Positions 25,536-33,533 of a DNA stretch of 64,000 nt are shown here, in pieces. A program made the position numbers and the translations under genes. The stretch's first letter is position 1, and each line of letters opens with the position of its first letter. Below the pieces are notes generated by a model, which saw only the letters and a program-made list of their open reading frames with translations, was not told where the DNA came from and did no database searches. Origin of the DNA: JACQAP01 sp035275265 (GTDB lineage Bacteria > Pseudomonadota > Gammaproteobacteria > Burkholderiales > JACQAP01); assembly GCA_035275265.1 (NCBI GenBank), contig DATENC010000020.1, positions 124,001 to 188,000 of the forward strand, read 5' to 3'.

Positions 25536-26528
25536 ATGTTTCGAATACTGGTCGCCGCGTTGTCGCTTGGTGGTGCAGCGCAAGCGGCGTGGGCACAAGC
25601 CCAGCTGCTCAATGTGTCCTACGACGTCACGCGCGAGTTCTACAAGGACTACAACCCGGCTTTCGCGGCTTTCTGGAAGGCCGGGACCGGCGAAACGGTG
25701 ACGATCAACCAGTCTCACGGCGGATCGAGCAAGCAAGCCCGTTCGGTCGTCGACGGCCTGCAGGCGGACGTCATTACCATGAACCAGGCGAACGATATCG
25801 ACCTGATTGCCGAGCGCGGCAAGCTTATTCCCGCGGATTGGGCCAAGCGTCTGCCTCACAACAGCGCGCCGTACACCTCGACCACGGTGTTCATGGTGCG
25901 CAAGGGCAATCCGAAACGCATCCGCGACTGGGATGACCTGGTGAAGCCCGGTGTTTCGGTGATCATTCCCAATCCCAAGACCTCCGGGAATGGCCGCTAC
26001 AGCTATCTCGCCGCGTGGGGCTACGTGGTCCGGAAAGGCGGCGACGAACGGTCCGCAAAGGAATTCGTCGGCAAGCTGTTCGGCAATGTACCGGTACTCG
26101 ACGCCGGCGGCCGCGGCGCGACCACCACGTTCGTCCAGCGTGGGATTGGCGATGCATTGCTCACTTTCGAGAACGAGGTTTTTCTTATCGAGAACGAATT
26201 AGGCGGCGAGACTTTCGAGGTGGTTTACCCGTCGGTAAGCATCCTTGCAGAGAACCCGGTCAGCGTCGTGGACAAGGTTGTCGACAAGCGCGGCACCCGC
26301 AAGCTTGCCACGGCGTATCTCGAGTATCTCTATTCCGAGGAAGGGCAGGAACTGGCCGCCAGGCACTACTTCCGCCCCCGCGATGCCAAGGTGCTTGCGC
26401 GTCACCAGGCCACCTTCAGGAAACTCGATCTGTTCACGATCGACGACGTGTTCGGCGGTTGGAAGAAGGCGCAGATCGTGCATTTCAATGACGGCGGTCT
26501 GTTCGATCAGATTTACGCGGTCAAGTAG
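25536..26528 (+). CDS. sbp: Sulfate/thiosulfate ABC transporter substrate-binding protein, copy 1
   Basis: 330 residues, periplasmic. A signal peptide (MFRILVAALSLGGAAQAAWAQ) precedes the mature start LLNVSYDVTREFYKDYN. NQSHGGSSKQARSV and NPKTSGNGRYSYLAAWGY are the sulfate-binding-protein motifs. ATG 25536 is preferred to the TTG at 25515. A paralogue (28278) follows in the same operon. Confidence 0.93.
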   Translation: MFRILVAALSLGGAAQAAWAQAQLLNVSYDVTREFYKDYNPAFAAFWKAGTGETVTINQSHGGSSKQARSVVDGLQADVITMNQANDIDLIAERGKLIPADWAKRLPHNSAPYTSTTVFMVRKGNPKRIRDWDDLVKPGVSVIIPNPKTSGNGRYSYLAAWGYVVRKGGDERSAKEFVGKLFGNVPVLDAGGRGATTTFVQRGIGDALLTFENEVFLIENELGGETFEVVYPSVSILAENPVSVVDKVVDKRGTRKLATAYLEYLYSEEGQELAARHYFRPRDAKVLARHQATFRKLDLFTIDDVFGGWKKAQIVHFNDGGLFDQIYAVK

Positions 26529-26537
26529 CAAACTGCA

Positions 26538-26759
26538 ATGTCCGAAAGGGACGCAAAGCAAGTCGCAGCGGGGCAGGGCGACAGCCCCGTTACGGCGACG
26601 ATCGAACAGGAAATCCTGCGTGCCGTCGCCCGGATCGAATACGGCTCGGTCGAAGTGGTGATCCACGACGGCAAGGTCGTGCAGATCGAGTGCAGGGAGA
26701 AGATTCGCGTGACCCGGGACGATGCGGGCCGCAAGACCACGATCCGCCAAGTCCGCTAG
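26538..26759 (+). CDS. DUF2292 small protein (YezD-like)
   Basis: 73 residues with IEQEILRAVARIEYGSVEVVIHDGKVVQIECREKIR, the DUF2292 pattern. Cytoplasmic, function unknown. In other bacteria such genes also sit beside sulfur or sulfate-transport genes. It lies 9 bp after sbp1, so is co-transcribed. Confidence 0.85.
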   Translation: MSERDAKQVAAGQGDSPVTATIEQEILRAVARIEYGSVEVVIHDGKVVQIECREKIRVTRDDAGRKTTIRQVR

Positions 26760-26888
26760 CCGACGGGTGAGACCGGCTCTGCGATCAAGCATGCATGCCA
26801 ACCAGAAAGCTGGAGGCAGAAAGAAAAAATCGAATTCGGAGACCTGACCGGAATACCGGAGGGCCCGCACTTTTTGGGAGCCCCAAGG

Positions 26889-28256
26889 ATGAAAGCATTC
26901 CGGTTGTGGACGAGGGCCAGCGTATTGGCCGCCAGTGTGATCGTTGTAATGCCCTACGCCCAGGCGCAGGAGGATGTGACGCAATTGAAACAGCAGGTCG
27001 AAGAACTCGACCAGAAGATACGCGTGATACAGAGACTGCAGGAAATCGACAAGGAAGCCGCCGCCACGAAGGCCAAGGAGACGCCGAGCCTGATTTTCGG
27101 GAACTCCGGTATCGGTCTGCGCTCGGGCGACGGGGCGAACGAACTTCGTCTTCGCGGCCTGCTGCAAGCTGATTCGCGGTGGTACGGCGACAGCCAAGTC
27201 GGTTCGACCGCGGATACCTTCCTTCTGCGGCGCGTGCGGCCGACTTTCGAAGGCAAGTTCGCAAAAATCTACGGCTTTCGCATCACGCCGGATTTCGCCG
27301 GCAGTGCGACCAGCGTCGTGGATGCCTACGTGGACGGTAACTTCACCGATCCGTTCAAGGTTCGAGTCGGACGCTTCAAACCGCCGTTTGGTCTGGAGCG
27401 GTTGCAGTCCGGTGCCAACCTCTCCTTCAACGAGCGGGCATTCCCGACCAACCTGGCGCCCAACCGCGACAATGGCGTGCAGATTTTCGGCGACCTATTC
27501 GCCGGCACGACCGAGTACCAGGTCGGTGTGTTCAACGGTGCTATCGACAATACCGTTGCCATCACCGACAACAATAACGGCAAGGACATCGTTGCCCGCC
27601 TGTTTGCCCATCCTTTCAAGAACAGCGACTTGGATTCCCTGAAGGGGCTTGGAATCGGCGTGGCGTATGGCAACGGCACGCAGCGCGGCAGCAGCGCGGC
27701 GGGCAATTCGAGCCTACCCACCTTCGTGACGCCCGGGCAGCAGACTTTCGCGTCGTACGCGACCGGGGCCTTCGCCAACGGCGACCGCGAGCGCATTTCC
27801 CCACAGTTCTACTACTACGTCGGAGCATTCGGCGTGCTCGGCGAATACGTGGTGTCCAAGCAGGACGTCGCGCTCGGGGCGGCTACCCAGGAAGTGGAGA
27901 ACGATGCGTGGCAGGTCCTGTTGTCCTGGGTCGTGTCCGGCGGCGACGCCTCCTTCCGCGGGGTGACGCCGAAGAACTCGTTCGACTGGGCGGCCGGTAC
28001 CTGGGGCGCGGTCGAGGTGGTGGCGCGCTATTCCGAACTGAACATTGACGACCAGGCATTCACAGCGGGCCTGCTTAGTCTGACTTCATCGGCGAGCAAA
28101 GCGAAAGACACCGGTGTGGGTGTCAACTGGTATCTGAACCGCAATGTCAAGTTGCAACTGAATTACGACGAGACCACTTTCGAAGGCGGCGCGGCGGCCG
28201 GAGCCGACCGCATCGACGAGAAGGTGCTGTTCACGCGCGTCCAGCTTGCCTACTAA
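26889..28256 (+). CDS. OprP/OprO-like anion-selective outer-membrane porin
   Basis: 455 residues. Signal peptide to about residue 26 (PYAQAQ), then a coiled-coil stretch (DVTQLKQQVEELDQKIRVIQRLQ) that usually trimerises, then a 16-strand-type beta barrel (RRVRPTFEGKFAKIYGFRITPDF, RVGRFKPPFGLERLQS). It ends with the aromatic LAY typical of outer-membrane proteins. Family members are phosphate or polyphosphate selective; placement between two sulfate-binding proteins suggests sulfate uptake across the outer membrane. Confidence 0.87.
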   Translation: MKAFRLWTRASVLAASVIVVMPYAQAQEDVTQLKQQVEELDQKIRVIQRLQEIDKEAAATKAKETPSLIFGNSGIGLRSGDGANELRLRGLLQADSRWYGDSQVGSTADTFLLRRVRPTFEGKFAKIYGFRITPDFAGSATSVVDAYVDGNFTDPFKVRVGRFKPPFGLERLQSGANLSFNERAFPTNLAPNRDNGVQIFGDLFAGTTEYQVGVFNGAIDNTVAITDNNNGKDIVARLFAHPFKNSDLDSLKGLGIGVAYGNGTQRGSSAAGNSSLPTFVTPGQQTFASYATGAFANGDRERISPQFYYYVGAFGVLGEYVVSKQDVALGAATQEVENDAWQVLLSWVVSGGDASFRGVTPKNSFDWAAGTWGAVEVVARYSELNIDDQAFTAGLLSLTSSASKAKDTGVGVNWYLNRNVKLQLNYDETTFEGGAAAGADRIDEKVLFTRVQLAY

Positions 28257-28277
28257 GCACACTGCGGAGACATGATC

Positions 28278-29276
28278 ATGATGTTCAAGAAAATTCTGAT
28301 AGCCGCTTCGGTGGCCGCCGTTCTGGGGGCGGTGCCTGCGCGCGGCGACGTCACGCTGCTGAACGTGTCCTACGATCCGACACGCGAGCTTTACCAGGAA
28401 TTCAATGCGGCCTTCGCCAAGCACTGGGCGGAGAAGAGCAAGGAGAAAGTGGAAATCAGGCAATCCCACGGCGGTTCCGGAAAGCAGGCTCGATCCGTGA
28501 TCGACGGACTCGAGGCTGACGTCGTGACGCTCGCGCTTGCCAACGACATCAATGCGATCGCCGAACGGGCGAAGTTGTTGCCAATTGACTGGCAGAAGCG
28601 GCTGCCGCATAACAGCACACCCTACACCTCGACCATCGTGTTCCTGGTGCGCAAGGGAAACCCGAAGCGCATCGGAGACTGGGCGGATCTGGCGAGAACC
28701 GGCGTTTCGGTGATCACGCCGAACCCGAAAACTTCGGGCGGTGCGCAATGGAACTACCTTGCCGCATGGGAATACGGAAAGCGAAGATACGGCGACGAAG
28801 CTAAAACAAAGGACTTCGTCGCACGGCTCTACAGGAACGTTCCGGTACTGGATTCCGGCGCGCGCGGCTCGACCACGACTTTCGTCGAACGCGGTGTGGG
28901 CGATGTCTTTATCTCATGGGAAAACGAGGCGTTCCTGGCAATCAAGGAACTCGGACCCGGCAAGTTCGAGATCGTGGTGCCGTCGCTAAGCATATTGGCG
29001 GAGCCACCGGTTGCCGTCGTGGACAAGGTTGCCAGCAAGAAAGGCACGCGCAAGGTCGCTGAAGCCTATCTCCAGTACCTCTATTCGGAGGAAGGCCAGG
29101 AGATAGCGGCAAGGAATTTTTACCGCCCCACCGACCCGAAGGTCGCCGCGAAATACGCGAGTCAGTTCCCGGTAATCAACTTGTTCACGATCGATGAGGC
29201 ATTCGGTGGGTGGAAGAATGCGCACAAGGCACACTTTGCCGACGGCGGCACGTTCGACCAGATCTACCAGAAGTAG
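28278..29276 (+). CDS. sbp: Sulfate/thiosulfate ABC transporter substrate-binding protein, copy 2
   Basis: About 332 residues. A signal peptide (FKKILIAASVAAVLGAVPARG) precedes VTLLNVSYDPTRELYQEFN; RQSHGGSGKQARSVIDG and NPKTSGGAQWNYLAAWEYG match copy 1. Three ATGs compete (28272, 28278, 28281); GGAG at 28266-28269 is best spaced for 28278. Two bp separate it from cysT, so this is the copy most tightly linked to the permease. Confidence 0.93.
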   Translation: MMFKKILIAASVAAVLGAVPARGDVTLLNVSYDPTRELYQEFNAAFAKHWAEKSKEKVEIRQSHGGSGKQARSVIDGLEADVVTLALANDINAIAERAKLLPIDWQKRLPHNSTPYTSTIVFLVRKGNPKRIGDWADLARTGVSVITPNPKTSGGAQWNYLAAWEYGKRRYGDEAKTKDFVARLYRNVPVLDSGARGSTTTFVERGVGDVFISWENEAFLAIKELGPGKFEIVVPSLSILAEPPVAVVDKVASKKGTRKVAEAYLQYLYSEEGQEIAARNFYRPTDPKVAAKYASQFPVINLFTIDEAFGGWKNAHKAHFADGGTFDQIYQK

Positions 29277-29278
29277 CC

Positions 29279-30115
29279 ATGGCTTCCAGTTTCCGCCAAC
29301 ACACCGTGCTCCCGGGATTCAACCTGGCACTGGGATTTACGCTGCTCTATCTAAGCCTGATCGTGCTGATTCCGCTGTCGGCGGCGTTCATCAGAACGGC
29401 TGCGCTCACCTGGCCGCAGTTCTGGGAAGCTGTGACCACTCCCAGGGTGGTCGCCTCGTACCGTCTGACTTTCGGCGCATCGCTGGCGGCTGCTGCGGTG
29501 AACGCGGCGTTTGGCTTGCTCGTGGCCTGGGTGCTGGTGCGCTATCGCTTCCCGGGAAAACGCTTTGTCGATGCGCTCGTGGACCTGCCGTTCGCGCTGC
29601 CAACGGCGGTAGCGGGCATCGCATTGACCGCGCTCTATGCGGGCAACGGCTGGATCGGGCGGTATTTCGAGCCGCTAGGAATCAAGATCGCTTTCACACC
29701 GCTCGGGGTTTTTGTGGCGCTGACTTTCATCGGCCTCCCCTTCGTGGTGCGCACCGTTCAGCCGGTTCTGGAGGATATCGAACCGGAACTGGAGGAAGCG
29801 GCGGCCACGCTGGGTGCGAACCGCCTGCAGGTCTTTTCCAGAGTGATCTTCCCCGCGCTGTTGCCGGCGCTGATGACCGGATTTGCGCTGGCCTTTGCGC
29901 GCGCGGTCGGGGAGTACGGGTCGGTGATTTTCATCGCCGGCAACATGCCGATGGTCTCCGAGATCACGCCGCTGCTGATCATCACCAAGCTCGAGCAATA
30001 CGATTATGCGGGTGCGACGGCACTGGCGGTGGTAATGCTGGTAATTTCATTTGTGCTGCTACTGATCATCAACATGCTGCAATGGTGGAGTCGCCGGCGC
30101 AGCGCCATGACATGA
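29279..30115 (+). CDS. cysT: Sulfate ABC transporter permease CysT (CysU)
   Basis: 278 residues with about six membrane segments. The permease loop EEAAATLGANRLQVFSRVIFPALLPA is the EAA motif that contacts CysA. Start ATG 29279 is 2 bp after the sbp2 stop; the longer frame is a shadow of sbp2. Confidence 0.94.
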   Translation: MASSFRQHTVLPGFNLALGFTLLYLSLIVLIPLSAAFIRTAALTWPQFWEAVTTPRVVASYRLTFGASLAAAAVNAAFGLLVAWVLVRYRFPGKRFVDALVDLPFALPTAVAGIALTALYAGNGWIGRYFEPLGIKIAFTPLGVFVALTFIGLPFVVRTVQPVLEDIEPELEEAAATLGANRLQVFSRVIFPALLPALMTGFALAFARAVGEYGSVIFIAGNMPMVSEITPLLIITKLEQYDYAGATALAVVMLVISFVLLLIINMLQWWSRRRSAMT

Positions 30116-30125
30116 GAAAAGCCGC

Positions 30126-31016
30126 ATGAGCGCGATTGCCCTTGCCATCCCCGCCGGCGCGCGGCGCGCACGCGCCACCCAGGAACCTGGCTGGGTGCGC
30201 TGGGCCCTGATCGGGTCGGCTCTGGCGTTTCTGACGCTGTTCCTGTTCGTGCCCCTGATTTCTGTGTTCTACGAGGCGCTGAGAAAGGGTGTGGAGGTTT
30301 ACTTCGCATCCATTGTCGAAACGGATGCGCTATCCGCGATCAGGCTGACCCTGATCACGGCAGCTATCGCCGTTCCGCTCAACCTCGTATTCGGGCTGGC
30401 GGCCGCTTGGGCAATCGCGAAGTTCGAGTTCCGCGGCAAGAACCTGCTGATCACGTTGATCGACCTGCCGTTCTCGGTATCGCCAGTGATTGCGGGCCTG
30501 ATCTACGTGCTGATCTTCGGCCTGCAGGGCTGGCTGGGCCCGTGGCTCGCCGATCACGACATCAAGATCATTTTCGCGGTGCCGGGAATCCTGCTGGCGA
30601 CGGTTTTCATCACGGTACCTTTCGTTGCCAGGGAACTCATACCGCTCATGCAGGCGCAGGGGACCGAGGAGGAGGAGGCCGCGGTCGTACTCGGAGCAAG
30701 CGGCTGGCAGACCTTCTACCGGGTCACGCTTCCGAATATCAAGTGGGGGCTGCTGTACGGGGCCATCCTCTGCAACGCGCGGGCGATGGGCGAGTTTGGC
30801 GCCGTGTCGGTAGTGTCCGGGCACATCCGGGGATTGACCAACACCATGCCGCTGCACGTGGAAATTCTCTACAACGAATACAACTTCGCCGCGGCCTTTG
30901 CCGTGGCGTCGTTGCTGGCGCTGCTGGCGCTGGTGACACTCGCGCTAAAAACGCTGGTCGAATCGAGAACTGCGCAGGAAAAAAAGGGGCACGCCGATGA
31001 GCATCGAGATACGTAA
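30126..31016 (+). CDS. cysW: Sulfate ABC transporter permease CysW
   Basis: 296 residues, six membrane segments, EAA loop EEEEAAVVLGASGWQTFYRVTLPNIKWG. Pairs with CysT. The C terminus overlaps the cysA start by 20 bp, implying coupled translation. Confidence 0.94.
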   Translation: MSAIALAIPAGARRARATQEPGWVRWALIGSALAFLTLFLFVPLISVFYEALRKGVEVYFASIVETDALSAIRLTLITAAIAVPLNLVFGLAAAWAIAKFEFRGKNLLITLIDLPFSVSPVIAGLIYVLIFGLQGWLGPWLADHDIKIIFAVPGILLATVFITVPFVARELIPLMQAQGTEEEEAAVVLGASGWQTFYRVTLPNIKWGLLYGAILCNARAMGEFGAVSVVSGHIRGLTNTMPLHVEILYNEYNFAAAFAVASLLALLALVTLALKTLVESRTAQEKKGHADEHRDT

Positions 31017-32070
31017 TCTCTCCAAACAGTTCGGGACCTTCGCGGCGTTGCGCGATGTCAGTCTCGACGTTCAGTCCGGCGAGCTTTTGGCCCTGCTTGG
31101 GCCGTCGGGATCCGGCAAGACGACGTTGCTGCGCGTCATCGCCGGGCTCGAAGTGCCCGACACCGGGCAGGTGTTGTTCCACGGTGAGGATTCCACGGAC
31201 CAGCACGCGCGCGAGCGTAGGGTCGGGTTCGTATTTCAACACTACGCGCTGTTCCGGCACATGACCATCTTCGAGAATGTAGCGTTCGGCCTGCGGGTGC
31301 GTCCGCGGAATGTTCGTCCGGCCGAAGCAAAGATTCGCGAACGGGTACTGGAGCTGCTCAAACTGGTGCAGCTCGACTGGCTGGCTGATCGTTATCCGCA
31401 CCAGCTCTCCGGCGGACAGAGGCAGCGCATTGCGTTGGCGCGTGCCCTGGCGGTGGAACCCAAGGTGCTGTTGCTTGACGAACCTTTCGGTGCGCTCGAT
31501 GCCAAGGTGCGAAAGGAACTGCGATCCTGGCTGCGGCGCTTGCATGACGACATGCACATCACCAGCGTGTTTGTCACCCACGACCAGGAGGAAGCGCTGG
31601 AAGTAGCGGACCGCGTCGTGGTGATGAACGAAGGCCGGATCGAGCAAATCGGTACACCGGACGAGGTCTACGAACGCCCTGCCAGTCCGTTCGTCTATGA
31701 GTTTCTGGGACACGTGAATCTGTTCCACGGACGGCTGCATCGCGGCCGCGCCTGGATCGGCGACATCGAAGTGGAAGCACCCGAGCACGCCGAGGCCGAA
31801 GAACAAGAGGCGGTGGCGTATGTGCGTCCCCACGACATCGAGATCGAACGGGTCGCCAGCAGTGACGCCGCGCTGCGTGCCCGCGTGACCCATGTCCTGA
31901 GCATCGGACCGTCGGTCCGTCTCGAACTCATCCTGGAAAGCGGCGCGCAGAGCGCCCCGATCCAGGCCGAAATCAGCAAGGACCGCTTCCGCGAACTCAA
32001 GCTGGTTCAGGGCGACAACGTTTTCATCAGACCGCGGCGGTTCGAGCTGTTTCCGAACCGGATACACTGA
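30997..32070 (+). CDS. cysA: Sulfate/thiosulfate import ATP-binding protein CysA
   Basis: 357 residues. ABC ATPase with Walker A GPSGSGKTT, signature LSGGQRQR, Walker B VLLLDEPFGALD and switch histidine VTHDQEE. A C-terminal TOBE-like regulatory domain (VRPHDIEIERV) follows. Energises CysTW. Confidence 0.95.
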   Translation: MSIEIRNLSKQFGTFAALRDVSLDVQSGELLALLGPSGSGKTTLLRVIAGLEVPDTGQVLFHGEDSTDQHARERRVGFVFQHYALFRHMTIFENVAFGLRVRPRNVRPAEAKIRERVLELLKLVQLDWLADRYPHQLSGGQRQRIALARALAVEPKVLLLDEPFGALDAKVRKELRSWLRRLHDDMHITSVFVTHDQEEALEVADRVVVMNEGRIEQIGTPDEVYERPASPFVYEFLGHVNLFHGRLHRGRAWIGDIEVEAPEHAEAEEQEAVAYVRPHDIEIERVASSDAALRARVTHVLSIGPSVRLELILESGAQSAPIQAEISKDRFRELKLVQGDNVFIRPRRFELFPNRIH

Positions 32071-32093
32071 TCGTCAATTTGTCCAGTTCGCGG

Positions 32094-32480
32094 ATGACCA
32101 CGAGATCGTCCATTGTCCTGTTCGCGCACGGCGCCCGCGATCCAGAATGGGCGGCGCCATTCCACCGGATCGCCGCGCGCCTGCGTGAAGCACGTCCGAA
32201 CATTCCAGTGCGGCTGGCTTTCCTGGAGCTGATGCAACCGGCGCTTGGCGAGGCAGTGGCGGGTTTGGAGGCCGAGGGTATAACGCGCATCACAGTGGTG
32301 CCGCTGTTCCTGGCGCAGGGCGGGCACCTGAAGGAAGATCTGCCCCAGCTGCTGGACGAAATCCGAGTCAGCCACCGCGACGTCACCATCGACGTTACGC
32401 CGGCAATCGGCGACTCGGAGGCGTTGACTTCTGCGATCGCCGACTGGGCATTGGCGCAGCATCTGTCCTTCCCCACCTAA
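32094..32480 (+). CDS. cbiX: Sirohydrochlorin chelatase, CbiX family (single domain)
   Basis: 128 residues, the short CbiX form that dimerises. The N-terminal metal-site histidine is in LFAHGARDPEW, a second in FLAQGGHLKEDLP. Likely inserts ferrous iron into sirohydrochlorin, finishing siroheme made from SUMT product for CysI; cobalt is the alternative. ATG 32094 is preferred to TTG 32079. Confidence 0.86.
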   Translation: MTTRSSIVLFAHGARDPEWAAPFHRIAARLREARPNIPVRLAFLELMQPALGEAVAGLEAEGITRITVVPLFLAQGGHLKEDLPQLLDEIRVSHRDVTIDVTPAIGDSEALTSAIADWALAQHLSFPT

Positions 32481-32524
32481 CCGCAGCATCTTCGAGCGCC
32501 AAGAAAACCACGCGCCGGGACCGC

Positions 32525-32549
32525 GAAAGCCGCTAAAATTCAGGCTTTC
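32525..32549. promoter_or_regulatory. Inverted repeat before ribF
   Basis: Perfect arms GAAAGCC (32525-32531) and GGCTTTC (32543-32549) with an 11-bp spacer containing TAAAAT, a possible -10 box (32534-32539). It ends 12 bp before ribF. Operator or leader hairpin; undetermined. Confidence 0.4.
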
Positions 32550-32561
32550 GACCGATCTGGT

Positions 32562-33500
32562 ATGCAGGTTTTTCGAGGTATCCCGTCACGGGCGGACACG
32601 CCCACCGCGCTCACCATCGGCAATTTCGACGGCGTCCACCTCGGACATCGCGCCATGATTGCGCGGCTCTCCGAGGCGGCACGTTCGCGCGGCCTGCCGG
32701 CCGCGGTCATGACGTTTGAGCCGCAGCCACAGGAATTTTTTGCGCCGGACCAGGCGCCGGCGCGCCTGACCTCGCTGCGCGAGAAACTCGATTTGTTGTG
32801 CCAGTGCGGTGTGGCACGCGCATACGTTTGCCGCTTCGACTATGCGTTCGCGCAGTTGACGGCTGACGATTTCATTGCGCACGTTCTTCGAGACGGCCTG
32901 GCGGTGAAGTGGCTGCTGGTCGGCGACGATTTTCGTTTCGGCGCCCGCCGCGCCGGCGACCTTGCCTATCTCAAGGCGATGGCGCTGCAATCTGGATTCG
33001 ATGTCGAGGCGATGTCTAGCGTAGTAGTGTCTGGCGCGCGGGTTTCCAGCACCGCAATTCGGGCCTGCCTGGAAATGGGCGACCTGGACACAGCCCAGCG
33101 CCTGCTCGGCAGGCGTTATGCAATCTCGGGAAGAGTAGTGGACGGCGACAAACTTGGCGCGAAAATCGGTTACCCGACCGCGAACGTGCAGTTGAAACGG
33201 CTCAAGGCACCCCTGTCCGGAATTTTCGTAGTCGAAGTCGAGGGCCTGGGCCCGGTGCAACTTCCCGGCGTAGCCAGCCTGGGTGTTCGGCCAACCGTCA
33301 AGCAACGCGGGCAGCCAACCTTGGAAGTGCATTTGTTCGAATTCGACAAACGCATTTACGGCAAGCGCATCACGGTGCAATTTCTCGAGAAGTTGAGGGA
33401 AGAGGAGAAATTCACCGATCTGTACACTCTGACCGAACAGATTCGCCGCGATGCCGACATGGCGCGCAAATTCTTTGCCCGTCGGGCGGCGAGGGCATAG
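32562..33500 (+). CDS. ribF: Bifunctional riboflavin kinase/FAD synthetase
   Basis: 312 residues. The N-terminal FMN adenylyltransferase domain has TIGNFDGVHLGHRAM; the C-terminal riboflavin kinase domain has GYPTANVQL and EVHLFEFDKRIYGK. Makes FMN and FAD. First of the ribF-ileS-lspA block common in proteobacteria. Confidence 0.96.
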   Translation: MQVFRGIPSRADTPTALTIGNFDGVHLGHRAMIARLSEAARSRGLPAAVMTFEPQPQEFFAPDQAPARLTSLREKLDLLCQCGVARAYVCRFDYAFAQLTADDFIAHVLRDGLAVKWLLVGDDFRFGARRAGDLAYLKAMALQSGFDVEAMSSVVVSGARVSSTAIRACLEMGDLDTAQRLLGRRYAISGRVVDGDKLGAKIGYPTANVQLKRLKAPLSGIFVVEVEGLGPVQLPGVASLGVRPTVKQRGQPTLEVHLFEFDKRIYGKRITVQFLEKLREEEKFTDLYTLTEQIRRDADMARKFFARRAARA

Positions 33501-33533
33501 GCAATACGAATTGCATGAACTCGAAAGCAGAGA

